Positions 45,020 to 54,986 of a DNA stretch of 64,000 bases are shown here, piece after piece (the first letter of the stretch is position 1; every line of letters starts with the position of its first letter). This DNA is from Pararhizobium sp. IMCC21322 (GTDB taxonomy: Bacteria; Pseudomonadota; Alphaproteobacteria; Rhizobiales; GCA-2746425). The DNA lies in assembly GCF_030758295.1 (NCBI RefSeq), contig NZ_CP132335.1, positions 3,138,412-3,202,411 of the forward strand, read 5' to 3'. Position numbers and translations under genes: made by a program. Below the pieces are notes generated by a model. The model was not told where the DNA came from. It saw only the letters and a program-made list of their open reading frames with translations, and ran no database searches.

Positions 45020-47431
45020 TCATGCGGCGTGGCTGGTTTGACGATCAAAGGCACCTGCAGCAACAGCCTGACTGTGTTCACGAGACCACGCCAGAAGCTG
45101 TGAAACTGACAAACCCTTCGAGAAATAGAAGCCTTGCAGGATATCAATCTTGTGACGCGCAAGAAAATCAACCTCGCTCTGGGTTTCAACCCCTTCGGCA
45201 ACAGTTTTGCAGCCAAGCGTTTTTGCCATGAGAACAATGCAATCCATCATTGAGGCAACACGCTCATCATCATGAGCCTGAGAGATAACCGAGCGATCAA
45301 TCTTCAAAAAATCCACCCGCATCTGGCTCAGCCTGGCAATATTTGAGTAACCGGTGCCAAAGTCATCAATGGAAACCCGGAACCCTTCGGCCCGAAGACT
45401 TTCAAGCACGTCGTTGGCATGCACAAGAGAGGAGAACAATGTGTCCTCCGTGATTTCAATTTCCATATTGTTGCAGTCAAAGTTTCTCGAACGCGCCATT
45501 CGTGTAATGGAGTTCGTAAACCCCGGGCTCGAAAAGTGTCCCGCACTTATGTTCACAGCAACCGATAGATTGAGCCCTGCCCGCGTCCACTCCGCGTGAT
45601 CGTCAATCGCCCGTGCAATCAACCATTCGCCAAGCTTTTCCATGACGGGAGAATGAGAAATAATCGGTATCCAGTTATCTGGAAGCAGACGTCCCAGAAC
45701 CGGATGGTTCCATCTTACCAGTGCCTCAACGCCCCGAGGTTCTTTGGTTCTGGCACAGACTTTTGGTTGATATTCCAGGACAAGCTGATTGTCGTCGATT
45801 GCCTGGTCGACAGCCACACAAAGTTCCGCTGCTGTCATCATGCCCATCTGGGAGGAATACATTTCAAAGCGGTTCTTACCGGCCTTCTTGGCATGATACA
45901 TCGCGATGTCAGCGCATTTGAGCAACCCATCGAGATTTGTGCTGTCTTCGGGGTAACGTGCACAGCCAATGCTGGCCGCACAAAACGGAACCTCTGACAG
46001 AACAGTCGATGGCGTGGAAAGCACTTTACGAACCTGCACCAGAAACTGTCTGATGTCATCTTCCCGGCTCAACCCGGGAAATACGATAACAAATTCATCT
46101 CCGCCAACACGTGCTGCGATGGGCGGATGTTCAACAATCTCATCTCCAAAAAAAGTTTGTTCGGCTGCTTGAACCAATTCTGTCAATTTCGCTGCGCGTT
46201 CGCGCAAGAAACGGTCACCATAGCTGTGACCATGAACGTCATTTATCTGTTTGAAATCATCAAGATCGATAAAAGCAACGATGCCCCGCGCCGCCTCCGT
46301 TTCGCAGCCCGCAAGCAATCCTCTGGTGACCTCTTCAAATCGCTTCCGATTGGCCAATCCGGTAACATCATCAGAAAATGCCATAGCTGATACTTTTTCA
46401 TTTGCCTGAGCAACCCGTCCGACCATGGCATTGTAGCCCAGCTTTAACTGCCAGACCTCACGCAATGGAACCAGCCCAAGGCGGACACGCACCGGGTTGA
46501 GCTTCTTCTCTCTTGCGTTTTCCTTGATGGATTGCAGAAGCTGTTCCAACGGCCTGATCAGAGAATTGACGAACAGCAGTACAAAAACGGCCGCCATGCT
46601 CCAGCCAATTGCCAACGCCAGAACAATTGAGATGCTGTTCTCACGCACCTTCTCGTATATCTCTTCCACGGGTTGGGGAATCATGACCCCCCAGCCGGGG
46701 CCCTCCACCGACGTAAGGCCAGCAATCATATCTCCCTTAAATGCAGGAGAATAGAATTGGTCTATGCCCGTCTCTCCACTCATCATTCTGGCGACAGCGG
46801 AAATTTGAGACAGATTTCGGCGGGACTCAACCCAGTCCGGAACGGGGTGGGACAAAACGTTACCAGCATTGTCGACAATGGCTGCATGGCCATTTTTGCC
46901 AAATGAAATCTGCTCGCCAAGTTGCTTGAAATACTGCGTGGAAACAAATGCAATGGTCAAATTATCCGCATTGCTTCTGACCCCAAGCAGCACGTTTCCG
47001 TGTGTTTGTGTGCCAACAACGTGGGAGAATTTCGTCTCGCCGGGTTGAGCAATCCTCTTTGCCAATGCCAAATGCTCTTCCGTAAGCAGTTCAATGTCAG
47101 AGCCGTTTCCGGCATCCATTTGCGCGATTACTGTAACTGAGGGTTGGTCAACCAGAAACACATTGACGATATCAAGCTCCGACATCAAAGGCTGCAAGTC
47201 CGTCGTCTGGTCAGACAGCAAAGCGGAGGAAACTGTTTTCAAAGTGCCTACCAAATCAGTGTGGTAGCGCGTCAGTGCAGCACTCAAATTCTGTGCAAGC
47301 AGCAAATGACGATCTTCAACTTCCGCAAACTCCCGCTTTACAGCGTGGCTGTAGGACCACCAGCCAAAAATGGCCGTAGGGAAAATGGTAACGGTCAAAA
47401 ATGCAATCAACAGAATCGTGCGAATGCGCAT
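45020..47431 (-). CDS. Membrane GGDEF-EAL protein with a dCACHE-like sensor domain
   Basis: An 803-residue cyclic-di-GMP signalling protein. A membrane helix at residues about 5-25, a periplasmic Cache-like sensor (about 30-262), a second helix (about 266-290) and a HAMP-like linker lead to a GGDEF domain (motif GGDEF at 443-447) and an EAL domain (EAL at 569-571). Both active sites look intact (EALVRW, DDFGTGYS, KIDRSV, TVAEGVET). The RxxD inhibitory site before GGDEF is absent (HPPIAARVGGDEF). So it could make and break c-di-GMP; the net direction may depend on the ligand. Confidence 0.93.
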   Translation of the reverse strand: MRIRTILLIAFLTVTIFPTAIFGWWSYSHAVKREFAEVEDRHLLLAQNLSAALTRYHTDLVGTLKTVSSALLSDQTTDLQPLMSELDIVNVFLVDQPSVTVIAQMDAGNGSDIELLTEEHLALAKRIAQPGETKFSHVVGTQTHGNVLLGVRSNADNLTIAFVSTQYFKQLGEQISFGKNGHAAIVDNAGNVLSHPVPDWVESRRNLSQISAVARMMSGETGIDQFYSPAFKGDMIAGLTSVEGPGWGVMIPQPVEEIYEKVRENSISIVLALAIGWSMAAVFVLLFVNSLIRPLEQLLQSIKENAREKKLNPVRVRLGLVPLREVWQLKLGYNAMVGRVAQANEKVSAMAFSDDVTGLANRKRFEEVTRGLLAGCETEAARGIVAFIDLDDFKQINDVHGHSYGDRFLRERAAKLTELVQAAEQTFFGDEIVEHPPIAARVGGDEFVIVFPGLSREDDIRQFLVQVRKVLSTPSTVLSEVPFCAASIGCARYPEDSTNLDGLLKCADIAMYHAKKAGKNRFEMYSSQMGMMTAAELCVAVDQAIDDNQLVLEYQPKVCARTKEPRGVEALVRWNHPVLGRLLPDNWIPIISHSPVMEKLGEWLIARAIDDHAEWTRAGLNLSVAVNISAGHFSSPGFTNSITRMARSRNFDCNNMEIEITEDTLFSSLVHANDVLESLRAEGFRVSIDDFGTGYSNIARLSQMRVDFLKIDRSVISQAHDDERVASMMDCIVLMAKTLGCKTVAEGVETQSEVDFLARHKIDILQGFYFSKGLSVSQLLAWSREHSQAVAAGAFDRQTSHAA

Positions 47432-47618
47432 GTAAGAAACCCTTTGAGTTCAGGATTTCTAGCATGACCACACTGGCGTGAACTTAACGCTCGAAATATG
47501 TTGCACTAATGGTAAACGCAACCCTTACGAGAGTTATCAATTGCAGCTTATCCTGCCGGAAAAATTCTCGTCGCGGTAAAACAACATCTCTTTAACCGTC
47601 ACCGGCAAAGTAACAAAT

Positions 47619-48290
47619 CTATGAAATCACCAGCTTTTCGCCTGAACTGGGAGTATCCTCCGGCATCCCGAACAAGCGCGCTGATCGGCTGATCAGACAC
47701 CATAGATAGTCGGCCATTGATGAACGCACGATCAGCCGAAAAGTCTCACTCGCCCCAGGGTCTGTGTGCAATTGCCAGACATATGCATTGGCATGACCAA
47801 ATATGGAGCCCTTTATCTGACCCGCAGAAAACGAGCGTTTATGCATGTCGAGCGTGCTCAAATTCATGAGAATCTCGCGATTCTGATCACCTGCAATATC
47901 AATGCATGTGTAATAGTCCGTCACATTGGAAAGTTGAAAATGCCGTCCACTCACATCTGATTGCAGTCTGGTCTGTAAAGCCTGCTCTGTGCCCGCCTGG
48001 CTGACGATCATCCACTCATCTGGGCCAAGCCACAACACGGAAACTGTACCTGTGTCAGATACGCTGGAGTTGCAGGGCTGTGTTGGCAGAGCGGCACCTT
48101 CCAGCGCATCAAATTCCACAGTTTCTGCTTCGGTCGCGGCAAGTCGCAAAACCAGTTTCCCCAGATGGGTGGCTTCCCGCATGATGAGTCCGTCATCACC
48201 GGTCAGCGGTGATCGATGCGACAGGGCGCTCTGTCGGTCTGGTCGATCAACCTGCGTTTCCGACTTTGGATCAGATGGTGCCATCTTCAC
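47619..48290 (-). CDS. soxG: Sarcosine oxidase subunit gamma
   Basis: A 223-residue protein. WLGPDEWMIVSQAG and HFQLSNVTDYYTCIDIAGDQ are typical of SoxG, a GcvT-like, non-catalytic subunit of the heterotetrameric enzyme. It overlaps the 3' end of soxA by 20 bp and is the last gene of soxBDAG. Confidence 0.92.
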   Translation of the reverse strand: MKMAPSDPKSETQVDRPDRQSALSHRSPLTGDDGLIMREATHLGKLVLRLAATEAETVEFDALEGAALPTQPCNSSVSDTGTVSVLWLGPDEWMIVSQAGTEQALQTRLQSDVSGRHFQLSNVTDYYTCIDIAGDQNREILMNLSTLDMHKRSFSAGQIKGSIFGHANAYVWQLHTDPGASETFRLIVRSSMADYLWCLISRSARLFGMPEDTPSSGEKLVIS

Positions 48291-51200
48291 GCTCCTTCAG
48301 AAAATCCGTTCCAACCACACGGACGGCCATCGCGCTATCACCGTTGCGCGAGGCATAAAGTGTTTGGCCAACACGGCTGCGCCCGCCCTCCAGCATCGCC
48401 ATTGCGATTGAACGATCCAAATTCGGGCTTAGGTAACTGGACGTAACATGCCCCAGCATGGGGACTGGAGCGGCCCCTTCCTCCTGCGTTGCGATAATCT
48501 GCGTGCCCTCCATAAGCACCCAATCCGGCTGTTCAGTCACAAGGCCAACCAATTGTTTGCGGTCATCTCTGGACGTATCCGATCGGGTAAGTGAACGCCT
48601 TCCAACAAAATCTCCGGATTTCTTCACGATCCAGTTCATGCCCAGATCAATCGGCGTGGCCGTGCCGTCAGTTTCCTGCCCGACAATGATGAAACCTTTT
48701 TCAGCACGCAGAACATGCATGGCCTCAGTGCCGTAAGGCGTGATGTCGTATCCGCCACCTTCACTTTTGGCCTGCGCAAAAATCTTTTTCCAAAGCCACA
48801 AGCCGTATGAAGCATCAATGTTGATTTCGTAAGACAACTCACCGGTAAACGATATCCGAAAAACCCGGACGGGAATGCCCTGAATATGTGCATCCCGCCA
48901 ATCCATAAACTTGAAGGTCTCAGGATCAGGGTCCAGATCATCCAGCAATTCGGCCATCAGACTGTCACAACCCGGCCCGCAAATTGACGCAACAGCTGTC
49001 TGTTCCGTCGTGGTGGTCAGATAGACGTTCAGATCAGGCCATTCTGTCTGCAAATAATCTTCCAGATGCCCCAGGACATTGGCAGCTCCCCCGGTAGTCG
49101 TGGTCATATGAAAATGATCGTCAGCCAAGCAGGCTGTCACGCCATCATCCATCACCATGCCGTCTTCTTTCAGCATCAGCCCATAGCGGCATTTGCCCGG
49201 TGCCAGCTTGCTCCAGGCATTGGTGTAGATGCGGTTGAGAAATTCCCGGGCATCCGGGCCGCGAACGTCAATCTTGCCAAGGGTCGAGGCATCCAGCACA
49301 CCAATGCCGGTTCGTGCCGCCTTTGTTTCACGCTGTACCGCTTGATGAAAATCCTCACCCTCTCGCAGGAACGCGCGTGGTCGCAACCAGTCGCCAACCG
49401 GTTCGAAAATCACATCCTTTTGCGCTCTGTGCCAGGGATGCATTGCTGTGGTTCGCCGCGGCATGAAATGCGCGCCCACATGCTGTCCCGCCAATGCGCC
49501 CATGGTCACGGGTTTATAGGGTTGCCGGAACGTGGTCACACCAACGTCGGGAACAGACTTTCCCAAATGGTCAGCAATGAAAGCAAACGCATTCAGATTG
49601 GCGATTTTGCCCTGATCCGTTCCCATGCCGGTCGTGGTGTAGCGCTTGATATGTTCAACCGAGTGCAACCCCTCCTGAATAGCAATCTTGATGTCCTTCG
49701 TCGTGACATCATCCTGCAAGTCAATGAAAGCACGTACTTTTTTGGCCGCTTTCGGCGAAGGTATTTGCGGCAAAATCTGCAGATCGGTCTGCAACAGTAT
49801 GCTGTGAGAGGCTTTCAGCACCTTTGGAATGCGTTTTTTGAACCCTGTATCCGCCGCTGCAGCAGCACCGGCCTTTCGTCCCTCGTCAAGACAGTTCTGC
49901 AAATCATAAGATCCGTTGGCAGCCCCCACAGAACGTTCTTTTTGCCAGGAGGTACCGGGACGAAAAGCCTGCAAATCATCATCGTAATACAGTTTGCCAC
50001 GAGACTGTGAAAACAGCGCCACATTCGGGGCCCAACCACAAGAACTCGCGATCAGATCACAATCAATCCAGTTGGATTTTGACGAGATGGCGCCAGCCTC
50101 TTCAATAAGGCGAATATCCGCCGCTGCAACACGGCTGCGCCCCTTCGTGCCAACAATTGCTGAACCGGCAAAAATCGGGATGCCTCGTTCTGCCGCCATT
50201 TGCAGCAACTCGCCGGAGATTTTTCGGCGAATATCAACAATGGCTGCAATCTGTGAACCAGCCTTTTGCAGATCGAAGGCGGTCGCCCAGGCCGAATCAT
50301 TATTGGCAAAGATCAATGCCTTGTGACCACACAAGACGCCGTATCTGTTCAAAAAGGTGCGTACAGCCCCGGCCAGCATGATGCCAGGTCGGTCATTGCC
50401 ATCAAACACCATGGGCCGCTCAAGGCTGCCAGTTGCCAAAATGACCTGTTTTGCACGCACACGCCAAATCTTCTGCCTTGGCACATGTGTGATCCGGTCC
50501 GATGGTGCCAGATGATCCGTTACACGCTCCCAAAGACCAACGAAATTATCGCCATAATACCCAAATCCCGTTGTTCTGGTCAGAACGGTCACATCAGGAT
50601 TGGCTTCCAGATCAGCCGCCATCTTTTCAATGACAGCATCGCTCGGCTTTCCGCCAAGCGATACACAGCCCTCCGGTTCAGAAAGAAGCGCGCCTCCAAG
50701 AGCGTTGGTTTCTTCCGCCAGAATAACCCGTGCACCGGCATCGGCTGCAGCTTTTGCAGCGGCCAGCCCCGCTGGCCCTGCCCCGACAACCAGTACATCG
50801 GCATGCCGGTTGGTGCTGTCATACTGATCGGGGTCACGATCAGCTGGCGCAACACCAAGACCGGCAGCCTTTCGAATGATCGGTTCAAACCGCATCCAGG
50901 AGAGTGGCGGACCCATAAAGGTCTTGTAGTAGAAGCCCGCCGGAAAGAAATCCGACAAGACATCATTGGCAATACCAATATCAAAGTTCAGGCTCGGCCA
51001 GCAGTTCTGAGCCGAGGCCACAAGACCTTCATAAATTTCCTGCTCGGTAACCCGGGTGTTTGGATCAGTCTCCACAGCGTCAGGCCCAATTTGAACGATG
51101 GCCGCCGGGTCTTCAGAGCCAGCAGCAACAATCCCTCTTGGGCGATGATATTTGAAACTCCGCGCCACCATGTGCTGGCCATTTGCCAGAAGCGCTGAGG

Positions 51201-51324
51201 CAAGTGTATCGCCCTCAAAACCCTGATAAGCCTTGCCATCAAAGGTAAAATGGATCGGTTTGTCCCGATTGATGCGGCCACCCTGCTCGGTGCGCAATCC
51301 GGTCTTCTGTCGAGATGTCGCCAT
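48271..51324 (-). CDS. soxA: Sarcosine oxidase subunit alpha
   Basis: The 1017-residue large subunit. An N-terminal 2Fe-2S-like domain without its cysteines (about 20-105) is followed by the NAD-binding Rossmann region VLVVGAGPAGLAAA (178-190) and, in the last ~380 residues, a GcvT-like tetrahydrofolate-binding domain (from about GKIDVRGPDAREFLNRIYTN). It takes the imine made by SoxB and transfers its methylene to THF, giving 5,10-methylene-THF. Stop and start overlap with soxD by 1 bp. Confidence 0.96.
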   Translation of the reverse strand: MATSRQKTGLRTEQGGRINRDKPIHFTFDGKAYQGFEGDTLASALLANGQHMVARSFKYHRPRGIVAAGSEDPAAIVQIGPDAVETDPNTRVTEQEIYEGLVASAQNCWPSLNFDIGIANDVLSDFFPAGFYYKTFMGPPLSWMRFEPIIRKAAGLGVAPADRDPDQYDSTNRHADVLVVGAGPAGLAAAKAAADAGARVILAEETNALGGALLSEPEGCVSLGGKPSDAVIEKMAADLEANPDVTVLTRTTGFGYYGDNFVGLWERVTDHLAPSDRITHVPRQKIWRVRAKQVILATGSLERPMVFDGNDRPGIMLAGAVRTFLNRYGVLCGHKALIFANNDSAWATAFDLQKAGSQIAAIVDIRRKISGELLQMAAERGIPIFAGSAIVGTKGRSRVAAADIRLIEEAGAISSKSNWIDCDLIASSCGWAPNVALFSQSRGKLYYDDDLQAFRPGTSWQKERSVGAANGSYDLQNCLDEGRKAGAAAAADTGFKKRIPKVLKASHSILLQTDLQILPQIPSPKAAKKVRAFIDLQDDVTTKDIKIAIQEGLHSVEHIKRYTTTGMGTDQGKIANLNAFAFIADHLGKSVPDVGVTTFRQPYKPVTMGALAGQHVGAHFMPRRTTAMHPWHRAQKDVIFEPVGDWLRPRAFLREGEDFHQAVQRETKAARTGIGVLDASTLGKIDVRGPDAREFLNRIYTNAWSKLAPGKCRYGLMLKEDGMVMDDGVTACLADDHFHMTTTTGGAANVLGHLEDYLQTEWPDLNVYLTTTTEQTAVASICGPGCDSLMAELLDDLDPDPETFKFMDWRDAHIQGIPVRVFRISFTGELSYEINIDASYGLWLWKKIFAQAKSEGGGYDITPYGTEAMHVLRAEKGFIIVGQETDGTATPIDLGMNWIVKKSGDFVGRRSLTRSDTSRDDRKQLVGLVTEQPDWVLMEGTQIIATQEEGAAPVPMLGHVTSSYLSPNLDRSIAMAMLEGGRSRVGQTLYASRNGDSAMAVRVVGTDFLKEREDGTI

Positions 51325-51689
51325 TATAATGCCTCGCCCGGCTTCATGAGCTTAACGGCATCATTCCCGGAGCCAATCGGTGCTTCGCCACTTGGTGTCA
51401 CCGGTTCTTCTGTTGAAACATTGGGTGCTGTCTCACCCATCTTATAGACAGCCAAAATCTGATCCGTGGCCGTGTTGCGTAACATGTTAAACCAGCGTCG
51501 GCAGCCGGCAGCGTGGTTCCAGCGTTCCGCGTAGCGGCCCTTGGAATTTTTTCGAATGAACACAAACTGTGCCCATTCTTCATCAGTCATCTGTTCCGAT
51601 CCCTCCGGGCGCGCAATATGCGCTTCACCGCCACAGCTGAATTCGGACATATCCCGTTCACCGCACCAGGGACAATCGATCACAAACAT
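51324..51689 (-). CDS. soxD: Sarcosine oxidase subunit delta
   Basis: A 121-residue small subunit. FVIDCPWCGERDMSEFSCGGEAH holds zinc ligands (Cys6, Cys9 and a His), and RWNHAAGCRRWFNMLRNT holds another His/Cys pair; zinc binding is known for this family. A ~35-residue Pro/Glu-rich tail follows. It lies 9 bp after soxB. Confidence 0.94.
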   Translation of the reverse strand: MFVIDCPWCGERDMSEFSCGGEAHIARPEGSEQMTDEEWAQFVFIRKNSKGRYAERWNHAAGCRRWFNMLRNTATDQILAVYKMGETAPNVSTEEPVTPSGEAPIGSGNDAVKLMKPGEAL

Positions 51690-51698
51690 ATGGCTCTC

Positions 51699-52952
51699 CT
51701 AATGCGCGACAGCTGCTGCGCCATGCTCGGCAACAAGATTACCGGTGACAAAACGTTCCAGACCAAAGGGTGCCGCAATCGCATTCGGTGTATCATTCGC
51801 AACCAGATCGGCAAACACGTGACCGGACCCCGGCGTCGCTTTCCAGCCGCCCGTGCCCCAGCCTGCATTGATGTAAAACCCTTTGACCTTGGTCTTTGAT
51901 AAAATCGGGCTTGCGTCCGGGCTCACATCAACAATGCCGCCCCATTGCCGCATCATGCGCAATCTGGAAAAGATCGGAAACAATTCCATGAGCGACGCCA
52001 TCTGATGCTCGATAATGTCAAAGCTGCCTCGCTGCGTGTAGGAGACGTAAGGGTCAATCCCGGCCCCGATTACCAACTCACCCTTGTCAGATTGACTGAC
52101 ATAGACGTGCACTGCATTTGACATCACCACACAAGGAATAAGCGGCTTCAATGGCTCTGACACAAGCGCCTGAAGCGGATGGCTTTCAATTGGCAGGCGC
52201 ACATCCACCATATCCGCGATGATTGTCGAATGCCCGGCAGCCACTGACCCGATTTTTGGCGTCTTGATGCTGCCCTTTGTGGTCTCAAGCCCGGTAACTT
52301 CACCGGCTTTTGTGCGAATACTCGTGACTTCGCATTGCTGAATAATATCGACGCCCAGAGCATCTGCAGCGCGTGCCAGCCCCCAGACGACTGCATCATG
52401 GCGGTTGACGCCGCCCGAACGTTGCAGTGTGCCACCAATCACCGGATAACGCATATCCTCATCGATGCTGATCGGAGGACAGAATTCCTTGACTTGCTTG
52501 GCATCCAGCCATTCGGAATCCACACCGTTCAGACGGTTGGCTTCAACCCTGCGCTTCAGCGTGCGGGCCTCACCTTCATCATGTGCCAGATTGAGCACAC
52601 CACGATGGCTCATCATGATGTTGTAGTTGAGATCGCGTCCAAGTGTGGTCCACAGATTCAGCGCGTGATTATAAATCGCAGCACTGGCATCATAAAGATA
52701 GTTCGACCGAATAATGGTGGTATTCCGACCCGAATTGCCGCCGCCAATCCAGCCTTTTTCCAACACCGCAATGTTCGTCATGCCGTGGTTTTTGGCAAGA
52801 TAATAAGCCGTAGCAAGTCCGTGAGCACCACCGCCAATGATGACGGCATCATAGGCAGGTTTCAGCTCTGGTTCACGCCATTGCGCTTCCCAGCCCGTAT
52901 GCCCTTGCAAGCCCTGACGGATCAGATTGAATACATTGTATTTCGAAGACAT
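51699..52952 (-). CDS. soxB: Sarcosine oxidase subunit beta
   Basis: A 417-residue FAD enzyme of the DAO family that oxidises sarcosine with O2. The FAD motif AVIIGGGAHGLATAYYLA is near residue 37-53. SGGVNRHDAVVWGLARA contains the His (about His185) that in heterotetrameric enzymes carries covalent FMN. It is the first gene of soxBDAG; its upstream region at 53056-53067 has the 12-bp word shared with the fhs/glxA region. Confidence 0.96.
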   Translation of the reverse strand: MSSKYNVFNLIRQGLQGHTGWEAQWREPELKPAYDAVIIGGGAHGLATAYYLAKNHGMTNIAVLEKGWIGGGNSGRNTTIIRSNYLYDASAAIYNHALNLWTTLGRDLNYNIMMSHRGVLNLAHDEGEARTLKRRVEANRLNGVDSEWLDAKQVKEFCPPISIDEDMRYPVIGGTLQRSGGVNRHDAVVWGLARAADALGVDIIQQCEVTSIRTKAGEVTGLETTKGSIKTPKIGSVAAGHSTIIADMVDVRLPIESHPLQALVSEPLKPLIPCVVMSNAVHVYVSQSDKGELVIGAGIDPYVSYTQRGSFDIIEHQMASLMELFPIFSRLRMMRQWGGIVDVSPDASPILSKTKVKGFYINAGWGTGGWKATPGSGHVFADLVANDTPNAIAAPFGLERFVTGNLVAEHGAAAVAH

Positions 52953-53055
52953 CGCGCAGACATCCTCCAGTTAGAGCAGCGCCACAGAAAATTTGGCCAA
53001 GCCTATTGGTTTTCATGTCTTATGCCTATCGTCAATACGCAGGCAAATTTATCTC

Positions 53056-53067
53056 ATTGCGACATTG
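53056..53067. promoter_or_regulatory. Shared 12-bp motif, copy upstream of soxB
   Basis: ATTGCGACATTG, about 104 bp before the soxB start. An exact copy occurs at 54904-54915. The ATTG-N4-ATTG layout suggests a half-site for an AraC-type regulator; the divergent GlxA-like protein is the obvious candidate. Confidence 0.5.
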
Positions 53068-53084
53068 AAATCCGGCTGCCCCTC

Positions 53085-54764
53085 TTAGAAAAGTCCTTCA
53101 ATCTCGCCATTGTCATTCAGAAAAATCTTTTCAGATGACGGAATTCTGGGCAGGCCTGGCATGGTCATGACCGCTCCGGTAACAACCACAACGAAACCGG
53201 CACCTGCGGATAACCGAACTTCCCGAATTGGCACCACATGTCCTGTCGGCGCACCGCGCAAATTCGGATCCGTCGAAAACGAATATTGCGTCTTGGCCAT
53301 ACAGACCGGAAGATCGCCATAACCCTTTGCTTCCCAGTCCCGCAATTGATCACGAACCGATTTGTCGGCAATGACTTCTTCTGCGCGGTAAATCCGCTTG
53401 GCAATGGTTTCGATCTTGTCAAAAAGCGGCATGTCGTCGGCATAAAGAGGCGCAAATTGAGACGCTCCGGATTCAGCCAATTCGACAACAGCATGCGCCA
53501 GTTCTTCAATACCTTTGGACCCGTGCGCCCAGTGTTTGCAAAGGATGGCCTTGGCGCCAAGCGAGATCACATAATCCTGAATGGCTGCAACTTCAGCATC
53601 TTTGTCAGACACGAAATGGTTGATGGCAACCACGGCTGGTACACCGAACTGCTTCACATTCTCAATATGCCGCCCCAGATTGGCGCAACCTTTTTTGACA
53701 GACTTAACATCTTCAATGCCCAGATCATCCTTGCCCACACCACCATTCATTTTCAACGCACGTACTGTGGCAACAATAACCGCCGCTGATGGTTTCAGGC
53801 CTGCCTTGCGGCACTTGATGTTGAAAAACTTCTCTGCGCCCAGATCCGCCCCGAATCCGGCTTCGGTGACGACGTAATCGGCAATCTTCAGCGCAGTTGT
53901 GGTGGCCACAACCGAATTGCAGCCATGCGCAATATTTGCAAACGGACCACCGTGGACAAAGGCAGGATTGTTCTCAAGCGTCTGCACGATGTTTGGCTGC
54001 ATTGCATCCTTCAACAGCACAGCCATGGCCCCATCAGCTTTCAGGTCGCGGGCATATACTGCGCTTTTGTCGCGCCGATACCCGACAATGATAGCACCGA
54101 GGCGCTTTTCCAAATCCTTCAAATCCGTCGACAGGCACAAAATTGCCATCACTTCAGACGCGACTGTTATGTCAAATCCGGCTTCACGCGGAAAACCATT
54201 GGCAACACCGCCCAGCGAACAGACGATCTCCCGCAGCGCCCGGTCATTCATATCCATCACACGGCGCCATGCGACACGGCGCTGATCAATTTCCAGTGCA
54301 TTGCCCCAGTAAATATGATTGTCGATCATCGCCGACAGCAGATTATGTGCAGATGTGATGGCGTGAAAATCACCCGTGAAGTGAAGGTTCATATCCTCCA
54401 TGGGAACGACTTGGGCATATCCACCACCGGCCGCACCGCCCTTGATGCCGAAGCACGGGCCCAGTGATGCTTCCCGAATACAAATGGCGGCCTTCTTGCC
54501 GATACGATTAAGGCCGTCTCCAAGTCCCACGGTTGTGGTGGTCTTCCCTTCACCTGCTGGCGTCGGGTTGATAGCTGTTACAAGGATCAATTTACCATCT
54601 GGATTGCCCTTCACTGATTGAATGAAGTCAGCAGACACCTTTGCCTTATCGTGGCCGTAGGGCAGCAGATGCTCGGTTGGGATACCCAATTTGGCGCCGA
54701 TTTCCTGAATGGGTTGTTTGGATGCGGCCCGTGCGATTTCGATGTCGGATTTATGAGCACTCAT
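53085..54764 (-). CDS. fhs: Formate--tetrahydrofolate ligase
   Basis: A 559-residue ATP-dependent enzyme interconverting formate plus THF with 10-formyl-THF. The P-loop is [20 protein letters not shown] (near residue 70). [22 protein letters not shown] and the C-terminal [20 protein letters not shown] are characteristic. I chose the ATG at 54764 ([13 protein letters not shown]); one four codons upstream is possible. In the sarcosine module it may run in reverse, releasing formate and ATP from the C1 unit. It lies 132 bp upstream of soxB. Confidence 0.95.
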   Translation of the reverse strand: MSAHKSDIEIARAASKQPIQEIGAKLGIPTEHLLPYGHDKAKVSADFIQSVKGNPDGKLILVTAINPTPAGEGKTTTTVGLGDGLNRIGKKAAICIREASLGPCFGIKGGAAGGGYAQVVPMEDMNLHFTGDFHAITSAHNLLSAMIDNHIYWGNALEIDQRRVAWRRVMDMNDRALREIVCSLGGVANGFPREAGFDITVASEVMAILCLSTDLKDLEKRLGAIIVGYRRDKSAVYARDLKADGAMAVLLKDAMQPNIVQTLENNPAFVHGGPFANIAHGCNSVVATTTALKIADYVVTEAGFGADLGAEKFFNIKCRKAGLKPSAAVIVATVRALKMNGGVGKDDLGIEDVKSVKKGCANLGRHIENVKQFGVPAVVAINHFVSDKDAEVAAIQDYVISLGAKAILCKHWAHGSKGIEELAHAVVELAESGASQFAPLYADDMPLFDKIETIAKRIYRAEEVIADKSVRDQLRDWEAKGYGDLPVCMAKTQYSFSTDPNLRGAPTGHVVPIREVRLSAGAGFVVVVTGAVMTMPGLPRIPSSEKIFLNDNGEIEGLF

Positions 54765-54903
54765 GCTGGATTCCATTCTGCCAGATTGGTGTGAGAAAGA
54801 CGTTTCGGACCTGGGCCCATACTTAATTAGACTTTGCGGATTGCCTGCCTATCGCAATTCCATTGACTAACCTTAGCTTTCGACTTAACTCGATAATGCA
54901 GCA

Positions 54904-54915
54904 ATTGCGACATTG
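54904..54915. promoter_or_regulatory. Shared 12-bp motif, copy between fhs and glxA-like gene
   Basis: ATTGCGACATTG, 140 bp before the fhs start and about 72 bp before the regulator start. Identical to 53056-53067 and in the same orientation relative to the leftward target genes. Candidate binding site of the GlxA-like regulator for fhs and perhaps itself. Confidence 0.5.
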
Positions 54916-54986
54916 CCTGGTCAGAAATCAGCCAAAATCAATGGTGCCAGTTTGAAAATCAGGCCACAATTGGGAGCAAGTAGTCT

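Noticed and set aside
49066-50010. 314-codon rightward open frame
   Set aside because: It is antisense to soxA, with no ribosome binding site or known motif.
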